Source: Oscillospiraceae bacterium (lineage in GTDB: Bacteria; Bacillota; Clostridia; Oscillospirales; Oscillospiraceae). From it: a stretch of 64,000 nt of DNA. Both the position numbers and the translations under genes were made by a program. This document shows, piece after piece, positions 16,169-25,215 of this stretch. Below the pieces are notes generated by a model. That model was not told the DNA's origin. It saw nothing but the letters and a program-made list of their open reading frames with translations, and ran no database searches. The stretch's first letter is position 1; the number at the start of each line of letters is the position of its first letter. The stretch is taken from contig SVMD01000007.1 of assembly GCA_015067615.1 (NCBI GenBank), positions 53,297 through 117,296 on the forward strand, read 5' to 3'.

Positions 16169-17020
16169 ATGTCTATTTTTGATACTTTCGAAAGAAAGCA
16201 CGATTATCTGGTCTGCGTCGATTCCGACGGCTGCGTCATGGACACCATGAACTGCAAGCACTTCAACTGCTTCGGTCCCTGCATGGTCACCGAGTGGGGC
16301 CTGGAGGAGTGGAAGGACGAAATCCTGGACCGCTGGAACGTGATCAACCTGTTCTCCATGACCCGTGGAATCAACCGCTTCAAGGGTCTGGCCATGGCTC
16401 TGGGCGAGATCAACGAGAAGTACACCAGAATCGTCGGCGTGGAGGCCCTTCAGCACTGGGCTGACACCGCTCCCGCGCTGAGCAATGACGGCGCAGCCAA
16501 GGCTGCTGCCGAGACTGACGATCCCGATGCCAAGCTGGTCCTGCAGAAGGCTCTCAGCTGGTCCAAGGCCGTCAATGCTGCCATTGTGGAGCTGGATGAA
16601 AGCCTGAAGGTTCCTTATGACGGCGCCAAGGAAGGTCTGGCCGCTGCCCATCAGTTTGCTGACGTGGCTATGGTCTCCTCTGCCAACCGGGATGCCGTGG
16701 AGGAAGAGTGGGGCAAGTTCGGTCTGCTGGAGCATACCGATATCGTCCTGGCGCAGGACATCGGCTCCAAGGCCGCCTGCATCAAGGAAATGCTGAAGTT
16801 CGGCTATGACCTGGATAAGGTGGTTATGGTGGGCGACGCCCCCGGCGACTGCGACGCTGCCGAAAAGAACGGCGTTCATTACTATCCCATTCTCGTCAAT
16901 CACGAGAAGGAAAGCTGGGATGAGGCCATTGCCGTTGCCTTTGGCAAGCTCCAGGCCGGTGAGTACGCCGAGTACGGCGCTGAGATGAAGCAGAAGTTCC
17001 TGCGGAATCTGGGTGGCTAA
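16169..17020 (+). CDS. HAD-family hydrolase paired with a GH3 enzyme
   Basis: A 283-residue HAD-superfamily protein. Motif I is VCVDSDGCVMDT, motif II is MVSSANRD, and motif IV is VVMVGDAPGDCDAAEKN. A long helical cap (about residues 35-150) separates motifs I and II. The ATG at 16169 has GAGG at 5 bases. It follows the GH3 gene closely and shares its terminator, so it is likely co-transcribed. Context suggests a sugar-phosphate phosphatase acting on a product of the GH3 enzyme, for instance if that enzyme is a phosphorylase. This is inference. Confidence 0.85.
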   Translation: MSIFDTFERKHDYLVCVDSDGCVMDTMNCKHFNCFGPCMVTEWGLEEWKDEILDRWNVINLFSMTRGINRFKGLAMALGEINEKYTRIVGVEALQHWADTAPALSNDGAAKAAAETDDPDAKLVLQKALSWSKAVNAAIVELDESLKVPYDGAKEGLAAAHQFADVAMVSSANRDAVEEEWGKFGLLEHTDIVLAQDIGSKAACIKEMLKFGYDLDKVVMVGDAPGDCDAAEKNGVHYYPILVNHEKESWDEAIAVAFGKLQAGEYAEYGAEMKQKFLRNLGG

Positions 17021-17033
17021 GCAAATATTGTCA

Positions 17034-17066
17034 GGGCCGCCGCAAAACGCGGCGGCCCTTTTCTTT
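17034..17066 (+). terminator. Rho-independent terminator of the GH3-HAD operon
   Basis: Perfect 10-bp stem GGGCCGCCGC / GCGGCGGCCC, loop AAAAC, followed by TTTTCTTT. Confidence 0.9.
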
Positions 17067-17077
17067 GAGGTGTATCT

Positions 17078-17896
17078 ATGATCCGAAAATGCTATCCGGG
17101 CGGAAAAGTAAAAGCCTTCAACATAAGCTACGATGACGGCGTGATTCAGGATATCCGCTTTGTGGAGCTTCTGAACCGGTACGGGCTGAAAGGTACCTTT
17201 AATTTAAATTACGGTCTGCTCCGAAGCGGCTTTACATGGCAGCATGAATGCGGTATGACTGTCCGCCGGATCCCGGAGGAGGAGATCAACCGGGTCTACG
17301 AAGGCCATGAGATTGCCAGCCACAGCTTTACCCACCCTTATTTCGATTCCATGTCCGAAACGGAAATCCTGAAGGAATTGGGAGCGGACAAGTTCTTCCT
17401 GGAACGGTTAAGCGGCAGGGAAGTGGCAGGCTACGCAACGCCCTTTTATTATTACTCCGAACTGATGGCCGACTGTGTGCGGCACTGCGGCTTTGAGTAT
17501 GCCCGAATTTCCGAGGAGAGCAACGACTATTCCGTTCCGGAGGATTTCTACCGCTGGCGGGGCAGTAAATTCCACTGGGACGAGGACCTGGAGGATTTCG
17601 TCCGGGAGTTCCTGGAAACCCGGCAGGAGCTGGCCCTCTGCCAGCTGGTGGGGCACAGCTATGACCTGGATGTAATGAATCTCTGGGATACCATGGAGCA
17701 CATCTGCCGATGGGTCAGTGACAGCGGTGAGGTCTGGGCTGCTACCCATGTGGAAATCGTCCGTTATCTGAAAGCCATGAACCGGGTCCGGATTACGGAC
17801 CGGGAAATTAGCAACGAAAGCAGCGCCGAGCTGTGGTTTGCGGTGGATGGAAAGATCCTCAGCTTACAGCCCGGCGAGAAAATAACGCTTCCCTAA
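17078..17896 (+). CDS. Polysaccharide deacetylase (NodB-fold)
   Basis: Carbohydrate esterase family 4-type protein of 272 residues. NodB motif 1 is SYDDG (second Asp as metal ligand), motif 2 is ASHSFTHP (the two metal His), and motif 3 probably lies around GYATPFYYY. No signal peptide, so it appears cytosolic; the family includes intracellular members that act on small sugars or amides. The product length and C-terminal WAATHVEIVRYL segment are typical. It is followed after 10 bases by a lipoprotein gene. Start ATG at 17078 follows TTTGAGG. Substrate not predictable. Confidence 0.85.
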   Translation: MIRKCYPGGKVKAFNISYDDGVIQDIRFVELLNRYGLKGTFNLNYGLLRSGFTWQHECGMTVRRIPEEEINRVYEGHEIASHSFTHPYFDSMSETEILKELGADKFFLERLSGREVAGYATPFYYYSELMADCVRHCGFEYARISEESNDYSVPEDFYRWRGSKFHWDEDLEDFVREFLETRQELALCQLVGHSYDLDVMNLWDTMEHICRWVSDSGEVWAATHVEIVRYLKAMNRVRITDREISNESSAELWFAVDGKILSLQPGEKITLP

Positions 17897-17906
17897 GGAG
17901 AAAAAC

Positions 17907-18272
17907 ATGAAACGAATTGTACTTGTAATGTGTGTGTTGCTGATGCTGCTCACTGCCTGCGGCAGTGCGGATACCATCATAGGCCGGTGGGAAACCGAGA
18001 GCCAGGCGGATGCCCTGGGACTGAATCTGTCCGGCAACTTTATCTCTACCGTGACCCGGATCTCCTTTTTGGAGGAAGGCGTCGGAACCTGGGAAATCGA
18101 GATGGTCCAGACCCGGGAGATCCTCCGCCGGGAATTTTCCTACACACTGGAGGGTGATACACTGATGATCCTCTATCCGGATGAGACCGCACAGCAGTTC
18201 CAAGTGGATTTTGAGGATGGCATCCTGCTGCTGACAGGCAATGAAAATCTGGCTCTGAAACGGGTTCAGTGA
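17907..18272 (+). CDS. Small lipoprotein, lipocalin-like
   Basis: A 121-residue protein with a type II signal peptide: LLMLLTAC places the lipidated Cys at about residue 19. The mature part reads as a series of beta strands (IIGRWETES..., TWEIEMVQTREI, FSYTLEGDTLMILYP, LLLTGNENLALKRV) like the DUF5640/lipocalin-like domains that start with a G-x-W motif. Follows the deacetylase after 10 bases and ends at a terminator. Function unknown, anchored on the outer face of the membrane. Confidence 0.8.
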   Translation: MKRIVLVMCVLLMLLTACGSADTIIGRWETESQADALGLNLSGNFISTVTRISFLEEGVGTWEIEMVQTREILRREFSYTLEGDTLMILYPDETAQQFQVDFEDGILLLTGNENLALKRVQ

Positions 18273-18280
18273 ATAAGGAA

Positions 18281-18315
18281 ACCTCCGGCTTCGTTAGAAG
18301 CCGGAGGTAATTTTT
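18281..18315 (+). terminator. Rho-independent terminator
   Basis: Perfect 12-bp stem ACCTCCGGCTTC / GAAGCCGGAGGT, loop GTTA, followed by AATTTTT. It sits between convergent genes and may also work weakly on the minus strand. Confidence 0.88.
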
Positions 18316-19462
18316 ATGCCTGATAAACGATCTTGCCGTTTACGATGGTCATGGCGCTCTCGGCACCCACGGCAGTCATGGGGTCAGCGGTCCAGATGAC
18401 CACGTCGCCGTCCTTGCCAGGCTCCAGGGAGCCTACACGGTCGCCGATGCCGGTGGATTCTGCAGGGTTGATGGTGATGGCCTTCCAGGCGTATTCCGGA
18501 TCCAGGCCAGCCTTGGCGGCCAGAGCGGCGCACATGGGCAGATACTGCAGCGGGATCACAGGGGCGTCGGTGATGATGCTCACCTTCACACCGGCCTTGA
18601 CCAGGTCCACAGGTGTTTTGAAGCTCTTGTTGGTCAGCTCAATCTTGGACTTGCTGCCGAAGGTGGGGCCAACGAATGCGGGCAGATTCTCCTCGGCCAG
18701 CTCGTCAGCGATGAGGCTGCCGTCGGTGCAGTGATCCAGGGTGATTCCGACGCCGAACTCCTTGGCGATACGGATGGAGGTCAGAATGTCGTCATGGCGG
18801 TGGGCATGGGCCTTCAGGGGAATCTCGCCCTTCAGAACCGGGATCATGGCCTCCAGCTTCATGTCAAAGCCGGGATTCTTGCCGGCTTCCTTGTCTTCCA
18901 TGTAGCGCTTGGTCTTGAACAGGGTCTCCCGGAGCAGGGCGGCGGTGGCCATACGGGTGGTGGGGCTCTTCTTGATGCCCTGGCCGTAGACCCGCTTGGG
19001 GTTCTCGCCGAATGCGCACTTCATGGCGATGGGATCCTTGATGATCATCTTGTCAACCCGCTTGCCTGCCAGTTTGATGGCAACGAAGGTGCCGCCCACC
19101 ACGTTGGCACTGCCGGGGCCGGTGCAGGCGGAGGTGACGCCGCCCTTCAGGGCCAGACCGAAGGCCTCGTCCAGGGGATTGATGGAGTCGATGGCACGCA
19201 TCTGGGGGGTGATGGGATCCACGGCCTCGTTGTAATCCCGGCCCTCCCAGCCCATGGCCTGGTTGTCAAGGCCGATGTGGCAATGGGCATCCACACAGCC
19301 GGGGGTTACCAGACGGCCCTGGGCGTCGATGACGGTGGCGTCGTTGCATTCGATGGACTCTGCCACGGAAACGATCTTACCGTCGTCGCCGATCAGGACG
19401 CAGCCCTTGGGAATGTCGGGGCCTGCCATTGTCTTGATATAGCCGTTTTTGATCAGAAGCAT
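18314..19462 (-). CDS. Amidohydrolase (imidazolonepropionase/dihydroorotase-like fold)
   Basis: Metal-dependent amidohydrolase of 382 residues. The HxH motif is DAHCHIG (about residues 58-64); further ligands appear in KAHAHRHDD, TLDHCTDG and the catalytic Asp in IITDAPV. The N- and C-terminal strands form the composite urease-like beta domain. Such proteins hydrolyse cyclic amides or N-acyl compounds; no specific substrate can be read. The ribosome site (AAAAGGAG) lies within the end of the MATE gene, so the two genes form an operon with a 2-base gap. Confidence 0.88.
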   Translation of the reverse strand: MLLIKNGYIKTMAGPDIPKGCVLIGDDGKIVSVAESIECNDATVIDAQGRLVTPGCVDAHCHIGLDNQAMGWEGRDYNEAVDPITPQMRAIDSINPLDEAFGLALKGGVTSACTGPGSANVVGGTFVAIKLAGKRVDKMIIKDPIAMKCAFGENPKRVYGQGIKKSPTTRMATAALLRETLFKTKRYMEDKEAGKNPGFDMKLEAMIPVLKGEIPLKAHAHRHDDILTSIRIAKEFGVGITLDHCTDGSLIADELAEENLPAFVGPTFGSKSKIELTNKSFKTPVDLVKAGVKVSIITDAPVIPLQYLPMCAALAAKAGLDPEYAWKAITINPAESTGIGDRVGSLEPGKDGDVVIWTADPMTAVGAESAMTIVNGKIVYQA

Positions 19463-19464
19463 AG

Positions 19465-20859
19465 TTAATTCTCCTTTTCTTGATGGTTATCCACAAGACG
19501 GGTAGAGGTCAGCTTTGTCCTGTGGTAATAGATGGTGGTTAGGGTGGCGCAGAGGATCCAGCCGGCGGGGTAACTCATGGCGATGGGGATGATTTCGTTG
19601 CAAAGTCTGCTCATGATGAAAAGATATACCTGCCGGAAGGCAACAAAGGATGAGAGCATGATCACCATGGGTGCCTTGCTGTTGCCGGCGCCCCGCAGCG
19701 CACCGGAGTAGACCTGGTTGAAGCAGCAGACAATGTAGAAGGGGGTCACATAGCGCAGGAGCATGGAGCCGTATTCCACCACTTCAGGCTTTGCGTTAAA
19801 GAAGGCCACGACGGGCTCCGCAAAGATCAGGATGGGGATCATCAGAACAGCTGTGGAGCAAAGGGCAAGCCGAAGGGCGGTATTGACACCCTTTCTGGCC
19901 CGCTCCGCCTGGTTACTGCCCAGATTCTGGCCTACAAAGGTGGTGGAGGCCAGGGCGATGGACTGCATGGGCAGGAAGATCACAGCATCCACCTTGGCAT
20001 AGGTTGTCCAGCCGGACATGGCGGCGTCGCCGAAGAAATTGATGTAGGACTGAACAAAAATGTTGGAGAATGCGGTAATTGCCATCTGAATGGCTGCCGG
20101 AATGCCCACACGAATGATCTTTTTCAGAATATCCCAATGAAGGCGAAGCTTTTTGGGAATGAACCGGATGCATTCCCGGGTTCTGAGCAGAACAATGAGA
20201 ACCAGAACGGCGGATGTAGCCTGCGAGAGAATGGTTGCCAGTGCCACACCACGAACGCCCATTTGGAATATGATCACGAATACAAGGTCCAAAACCGTAT
20301 TCATCAGCGCGCAGACGACCAGGAAGTAGAAGGGTCTCTTGGAGTCGCCCACCGCCCGGAGGATACCTGCGCCCACATTATAGATCATCAGACCCATGAT
20401 GCCGGAGAAATAGATGGAAAGGTATGCACGGGATTCCGGGAATACATTATCCGGCGTATTCATAAGCCGAAGCATTGCCGGTGCCACGATGAGACCCAGG
20501 ATGGTGAAGGCCACACCCAGAATCAGCGTCATCATAATGGTGGTATGTACCGTTCGCTCCACATCCTGCATCCGTTTGGCGCCGTAATACTGGCTGATGA
20601 CCACACCGGCACCGGAGGAAAGGCCCATAAAGAAGCCTACCAGCATATTGATGATGGGTCCCACACTGCCTACGGCGGCGTAGGCCTCGTTGCTGACGAA
20701 GCGACCAACCACCCAGGTGTCCACCATGTTGTATAACTGCTGAAAAATGTTGCCTGCCAGCAGAGGAAGCGCGAAGAGAATGATATGCCGGGTAATATTG
20801 CCCGTGGTCATATCCACATCCTTGCCGCGTTTCCTGAGGGCATGTTGCCCTGAAGACAC
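19465..20859 (-). CDS. MATE-family efflux transporter
   Basis: Twelve-helix multidrug and toxin extrusion family exporter, 464 residues, in the plasma membrane. The first-half signature LPLLAGNIFQQLYNMVDTWVVG and GSVGPIINMLVGFFMGLSSG are diagnostic, and the second half repeats the pattern around VGIPAAIQMAITAFSNIFVQS. The start is GTG at 20859 after GGAGGG. It has its own promoter (20889-20917) and runs into an amidohydrolase gene. It is not a close copy of the next MATE gene, so the pair is not a recent duplication. Confidence 0.92.
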   Translation of the reverse strand: MSSGQHALRKRGKDVDMTTGNITRHIILFALPLLAGNIFQQLYNMVDTWVVGRFVSNEAYAAVGSVGPIINMLVGFFMGLSSGAGVVISQYYGAKRMQDVERTVHTTIMMTLILGVAFTILGLIVAPAMLRLMNTPDNVFPESRAYLSIYFSGIMGLMIYNVGAGILRAVGDSKRPFYFLVVCALMNTVLDLVFVIIFQMGVRGVALATILSQATSAVLVLIVLLRTRECIRFIPKKLRLHWDILKKIIRVGIPAAIQMAITAFSNIFVQSYINFFGDAAMSGWTTYAKVDAVIFLPMQSIALASTTFVGQNLGSNQAERARKGVNTALRLALCSTAVLMIPILIFAEPVVAFFNAKPEVVEYGSMLLRYVTPFYIVCCFNQVYSGALRGAGNSKAPMVIMLSSFVAFRQVYLFIMSRLCNEIIPIAMSYPAGWILCATLTTIYYHRTKLTSTRLVDNHQEKEN

Positions 20860-20888
20860 GAAAATCCCTCCAAAAGATTGATGACCAT

Positions 20889-20917
20889 ATTATAGCAGAA
20901 AACCATTGCGTGCGCAA
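20889..20917 (-). promoter_or_regulatory. Promoter of the MATE-amidohydrolase operon
   Basis: Minus strand: TTGCGC (20912-20917), 17-base spacer ending TGC, then consensus TATAAT (20889-20894). It is an extended -10 promoter located between the two MATE genes. Confidence 0.7.
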
Positions 20918-20931
20918 CTATTATTTGACAA

Positions 20932-20956
20932 GAAAAGGAGGCACTTTCGTGCCTCC
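20932..20956 (-). terminator. Terminator of the upstream MATE gene
   Basis: Minus strand: GGAGGCAC / GTGCCTCC stem with a GAAA tetraloop, followed by TTTTCTT. It ends the gene at 22363-20972 and precedes the promoter of the next MATE gene. Confidence 0.85.
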
Positions 20957-20971
20957 TTATTTTGGAACGGA

Positions 20972-22363
20972 TTACTTCAGATGGTCTGCCCGGATGCTGG
21001 GGAGCTTGTCTCTCCATTTGCCCTTCTTGAATGCAACAATGGAGATGACCATACCCAGGGTCCAGCTGATCATCAGAGAGCCGAACAGGGCGATGGGATT
21101 GCCGTGGGGGAACTCGGGAGAACGGGTCAGGTAGGCAATCAGATAAGCTACGGGAACACGGATGATGATGGTCTGGGCGATGGAGATCCACATGGGAACC
21201 ACAGTCTCACCGCAGCCGCGCATGATGCCGCCCAGAACCTGAGTCAGGGACATGCAGATATAGCCCACAGCCATGATCCGGATCATTCGGGTTGCCAGAT
21301 CGATCAGTTCGGGGGTATCGGTAAAGAAGCTGAAGAGGGTGGGGCTGAAGAACATCAGGATCAGAGTGATGACTGCGCTGGTATTGGTGGCTATCATGCC
21401 GCCGTGCCGGACGCCGAGGCCCACCCGGTCGTACTTACCGGCACCGAAGTTCTGACCGGCGTAGACGGACAGAGCCTGACCGAAGGTGAAGTTGGGCATC
21501 ATGGCGAAGCCGTCCACACGCATGACGATGACGTTGCAGGCGATGACCATTTCGCCCATGGCGTTGGTCAGATTCAGAACCACCATACCGGCGGTGGCCA
21601 TGATGGCCTGGGTGATGCCGGAAGGGATACCGATCTTCATGATCCGGCCTGCTACGGCGGGAATCAGCTTCATGGTCTTCAGATTCAGATCGAAGCTGTC
21701 GGACATCTTGGCCAGCTTGATGTAGCAGAACACTGCGGAAATACCCTGGGAGAGAACGGTAGCCAGCGCAACACCGGCCACGCCCATATCCCGGACAAAC
21801 CACAGGTCCAGCAGTACGTTCAGAACCGCGGCGATGAGCAGGAAGCCCAGAGCAGACAGGGAGTCACCCAGGCCCCGGAGCACGCCGGAGAGCATATTGT
21901 AGAAGAAGAAGCCCACAATGCCCCAGAAGTAGATCTTCAGGTAATCATCACACCAATAGATGATGGATTCGGGGGTACCCAGCATCTTCAGCATGGGCAT
22001 GGAGATGATGGGGCCGATGATCATGATGACGATGGATGCAATGACGGACAGGGCAATACAGTTGCCGATGGCTTCGGTCAGGCCCTTCCGGTCCTTGGCG
22101 CCGTAGCTCTGGGAGACAACGATACCGGCACCGGTGGAGATACCCACGAACAGAGCCAGCAGCAGGTTCAGAATGGGCATGGCGCTGCCCACGGCAGCCA
22201 GGGCGTTGTCGCCCACGTAATGGCCGACGATGATGGAGTCAGCGGTGTTGTACAGCTGCTGGGCAATATTGCCGATCAGCATGGGGATGGAGAACTCCAG
22301 GATTCGTTTCCAGGGAGCGCCTTCAGTCATGTCCTTGGCGGAAAACATTTCTTTTATGCTCAC
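20972..22363 (-). CDS. MATE-family efflux transporter
   Basis: Second MATE exporter, 463 residues, NorM/DinF-like with twelve predicted helices. FSIPMLIGNIAQQLYNTADSIIVG and GSAMPILNLLLALFVGISTG are the family signature. GTG start at 22363 with an ideal AAGGAGG site. Monocistronic, ended by the hairpin at 20932-20956. Natural substrate unknown; neighbouring genes do not help. Confidence 0.92.
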   Translation of the reverse strand: MSIKEMFSAKDMTEGAPWKRILEFSIPMLIGNIAQQLYNTADSIIVGHYVGDNALAAVGSAMPILNLLLALFVGISTGAGIVVSQSYGAKDRKGLTEAIGNCIALSVIASIVIMIIGPIISMPMLKMLGTPESIIYWCDDYLKIYFWGIVGFFFYNMLSGVLRGLGDSLSALGFLLIAAVLNVLLDLWFVRDMGVAGVALATVLSQGISAVFCYIKLAKMSDSFDLNLKTMKLIPAVAGRIMKIGIPSGITQAIMATAGMVVLNLTNAMGEMVIACNVIVMRVDGFAMMPNFTFGQALSVYAGQNFGAGKYDRVGLGVRHGGMIATNTSAVITLILMFFSPTLFSFFTDTPELIDLATRMIRIMAVGYICMSLTQVLGGIMRGCGETVVPMWISIAQTIIIRVPVAYLIAYLTRSPEFPHGNPIALFGSLMISWTLGMVISIVAFKKGKWRDKLPSIRADHLK

Positions 22364-22494
22364 GCAAAATCCTCCTTAATTATGTAGTTTGCTACGAAAT
22401 ATTCTAACGCATTCAGACAAAAAATGCAATACGGACATGAAAAAATATACAATCATAACAAATTGGGCTGCCTGTAACTGGACAAGACGCTGTG

Positions 22495-22524
22495 TTGACA
22501 GAAAAATGAAGCAGATGGTAAAAT
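22495..22524 (+). promoter_or_regulatory. Promoter of the second GH3 operon
   Basis: Consensus -35 TTGACA (22495-22500), 18-base spacer, TAAAAT (22519-22524). It lies in the divergent gap between the MATE gene and the GH3 gene. Confidence 0.65.
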
Positions 22525-22553
22525 AAATAAAATATACGCAGGAGGGAAGCACC

Positions 22554-24761
22554 ATGGAGAAAAAATATGAGATAACCCGCCGCGGCGGATATGTGGAGAT
22601 CGCCAACTTCGGTGGCCGAAAGCTTACAATGGCAGCCGCAAGAATTAAGGAATCCGAGGGCTTTGCCTTTAAAAACCTGTCCGGCAGTGATACGCTGCTG
22701 CCTTATGAGGACTGGCGGCTGAAGCCAGAAGTTCGTGCGAAAGATCTGGCTGGCCGCTTAAGCATTGAACAGATCGCCGGTCTGATGCTCTGGTCACCGC
22801 ATCAGATGGTGCCCTTTGTTCCGGGAATGCCTTTTAAGGGCCATTACGACGGAGCGGATTTTGTTCCCGGCGTCACGGATCCGGCAGCCATGACCGATGA
22901 ACAGAAGGATTTCCTGGTCAATCAGCAGCTGCGCAATTTTCTGCTGGTGGGCGTGGAATCCGCTGCCACCGCTGCCCGGTGGAACAACGCCCTCCAGGCT
23001 ATGGCAGAGAATTGCCCCCTGGGCGTTCCGGTCTGCATTTCCTCCGACCCCCGGCATGCCGCGGGAAAGAAGGGGGCGGAGTTTTCCGGCACCGGCCGGG
23101 AGGTCTCCCGTTGGCCCGAAGGCCTGGGCATGGCGGCTACCTTTGATCCGGAACTGATGAAGCAGTTTGCGGAGGTCATTTCCAAGGAATACCGGGCTCT
23201 GGGTATTTCCCAGGCCCTGGGTCCCCAGATCGATCTGGCTACGGACCCCCGATGGATGCGTCTGGAGGACACTATGGGTGCCCAGACGGAGATGGTTACT
23301 GCCTTTGCCAGGGCATACTGCGATGGTTTACAGACTACGGAAGGCTCTCCCGACGGCTGGGGCAGGGACTCCGTTGCGGCCATGGTCAAGCACTGGCCCG
23401 GCGGCGGTACCGGCGAAGCGGGACGGGATGCCCATTACGCCTTCGGCAAATACGCGGTCTATCCCGGCGGCAACTTTGAAGCCCATAAGAAGCCCTTTAC
23501 GGAGGGCGCCTTCAAACTGGAGGGGCCCACCGGGAAAGCTGCGGCGGTGATGCCCTATTACACCATCTCCTGGGAGCAGGATACCAAATACGGCGAAAAT
23601 GTGGGCAATTCCTTCTCTAAATACATCATCCATGACCTGCTGCGCCAGGGGGAAAACTATGACGGCGTTGTCTGCACCGACTGGGGCGTGACTCATGATC
23701 CTTCTCCTGACCTGGGCGCTTTCGGTTCCCGGGATCACGGTGTGGAGCATCTGACGGAAGCGGAGAAACACCTGAAGATTCTGGAAAACGGTGTGGATAT
23801 GTTCGGCGGCAACAGTGCCATGGGTCCTGTGGTGGAAGCCTACCGTTTAGGCTGCGAAAAGTACGGCGAGGAAGCCATGCGTCAGCGCTTCGAGCAGTCT
23901 GCCACCCGGATTCTGACGCTGATGTTCCGGCTGGGACTTTTTGAAGACCCCTATCTGGATCCGGATGCCAGCGCAAAAATCGTCGGCGCCCGGGAATTTG
24001 TGGAGGCGGGTCTGGATGCCCAGCGGCGCAGCGTGATTTTGCTGAAAAATCAGGGTCAGCTGCTGCCTCTTAAGAAGGGAACGAAGATCTATGTCCCCGG
24101 ACGACACCTGGGCGAACATTATACATTCTTCCGCTCTATGGCTCCGGCTATGGATGTGCAGCCCATTTCCCCGGCTGAGGTGAAGGGATATTTTGAATTG
24201 GTCTCGGAGCCTCAGGAAGCAGAATGTGCGGTGGTGTTTATGGAAAGTCCCCTGTGCGACTGCTACACCGATGCGGATAAAGCCTCCGGCGGCAACGGAT
24301 ATCTGCCCATTACGCTGCAGTACCGTCCCTACACTGCGGACGCCGCCCGGGAACACAGTATCGCCAGGGGCGACTACCGGGAGAACGACTGTGACCGCAG
24401 CTACAAGGGCAAAACCAATACTCCCTACAATGCGTCCGACCTGGATAATCTCCTTTCTGCGAGAGAGGCAATGGGGGACAAGCCGGTGTTCGCAATTTTG
24501 CAGCTGCACAACCCCTGCGTGGTTGGCGAATTTGAGCCCGTCACCGACGGTATCATCGCCCACTTTGGTGTGGAGAACAAGGTCCTCATGGAGATCCTTT
24601 CCGGCGAGGCTGCGCCCACCGGACGGCTGCCCCTGATCATGCCGAAGAATATGGAAACGGTGGAAAAGCACTGCGAGGATGTTTTCGACGATCTGGACGT
24701 GTATCAGGATGCCTGCGGCAACCGTTATGACTACGGCTTCGGCCTGCACTATGGAGATTAA
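22554..24761 (+). CDS. Glycoside hydrolase family 3 protein, two-domain
   Basis: A 735-residue GH3 enzyme without a signal peptide. KHWPGGGTGEAGRDAH (about residues 280-295) again shows an Asp-x-His at the position of the NagZ dyad, and VVCTDWGVTHD (about residues 375-385) carries the nucleophile Asp. The C-terminal half (about 490-735) has the GH3_C-type alpha/beta sandwich (RSVILLKNQGQLLPL, then APTGRLPLIMP). GGAGGG precedes the ATG. It is followed after 1 base by a Nudix gene and then a reductase, so the three form an operon. Codon bias resembles the first GH3 gene but the two are only distantly related. Likely a beta-glycosidase or glycoside phosphorylase with an unusual substrate. Confidence 0.9.
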   Translation: MEKKYEITRRGGYVEIANFGGRKLTMAAARIKESEGFAFKNLSGSDTLLPYEDWRLKPEVRAKDLAGRLSIEQIAGLMLWSPHQMVPFVPGMPFKGHYDGADFVPGVTDPAAMTDEQKDFLVNQQLRNFLLVGVESAATAARWNNALQAMAENCPLGVPVCISSDPRHAAGKKGAEFSGTGREVSRWPEGLGMAATFDPELMKQFAEVISKEYRALGISQALGPQIDLATDPRWMRLEDTMGAQTEMVTAFARAYCDGLQTTEGSPDGWGRDSVAAMVKHWPGGGTGEAGRDAHYAFGKYAVYPGGNFEAHKKPFTEGAFKLEGPTGKAAAVMPYYTISWEQDTKYGENVGNSFSKYIIHDLLRQGENYDGVVCTDWGVTHDPSPDLGAFGSRDHGVEHLTEAEKHLKILENGVDMFGGNSAMGPVVEAYRLGCEKYGEEAMRQRFEQSATRILTLMFRLGLFEDPYLDPDASAKIVGAREFVEAGLDAQRRSVILLKNQGQLLPLKKGTKIYVPGRHLGEHYTFFRSMAPAMDVQPISPAEVKGYFELVSEPQEAECAVVFMESPLCDCYTDADKASGGNGYLPITLQYRPYTADAAREHSIARGDYRENDCDRSYKGKTNTPYNASDLDNLLSAREAMGDKPVFAILQLHNPCVVGEFEPVTDGIIAHFGVENKVLMEILSGEAAPTGRLPLIMPKNMETVEKHCEDVFDDLDVYQDACGNRYDYGFGLHYGD

Positions 24762-24762
24762 C

Positions 24763-25212
24763 ATGGCAAGAACGGAAATCTGCGAGCTGACCATGCTCTG
24801 TCTGCTTCAGCGGGGAAACGAGATCTTACTGCAAAATCGGGTGAAGAAGGACTGGGCAGGTTATACGCTTCCCGGGGGCCATGTGGAACCGGGGGAGTCC
24901 TTCGTGGATGCCTGCGTCCGGGAAATGCGGGAGGAGACTGGTCTCACGGTGCTGAATCCCACCCTCTGCGGTGTGAAGCAGTTCCCCAATGGCGGCACCC
25001 GCTATATCGTGTTCCTGTTCAGGGCGGATGAATTTGAAGGGGAGCTCCGTTCCTCCGAAGAGGGGAACATGGAGTGGGTGCCATTGGATAAGCTTCAGGA
25101 ATACAACACCGTATCCGACCTGAAGGAGCTGCTGGACGTGATGCTGCGCCCTGACTTAAATGAGTTCCAGTACATCGTCCAGGGCGATGACTGGATCGTG
25201 AATCTGAGGTAA
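24763..25212 (+). CDS. Nudix hydrolase
   Basis: A 149-residue MutT-type pyrophosphohydrolase. The Nudix box G-x5-E-x7-R-E-x2-E-E-x-G is complete: it starts at G39 (HVEPGE), continues through RE (53-54) and EE (57-58) and ends with GL (60-61). GGAG lies 6 bases before the ATG at 24763, inside the end of the GH3 gene. The frame opens further upstream but that would overlap GH3 without a site. Probably cleans up oxidised or non-canonical nucleotides. Confidence 0.92.
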   Translation: MARTEICELTMLCLLQRGNEILLQNRVKKDWAGYTLPGGHVEPGESFVDACVREMREETGLTVLNPTLCGVKQFPNGGTRYIVFLFRADEFEGELRSSEEGNMEWVPLDKLQEYNTVSDLKELLDVMLRPDLNEFQYIVQGDDWIVNLR

Positions 25213-25215
25213 GCT

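Noticed and set aside
14384..16903. 839-codon open frame on the minus strand
   Set aside because: It is the antisense shadow of the GH3 and HAD genes. The composition (very rich in Val, His, Gly, Gln) and lack of any domain reflect strong codon bias on the other strand.
20906..22387. 493-codon plus-strand frame across the MATE gene
   Set aside because: Antisense shadow of a clear MATE transporter. Glu/His/Gly-rich low-complexity sequence and no ribosome site.
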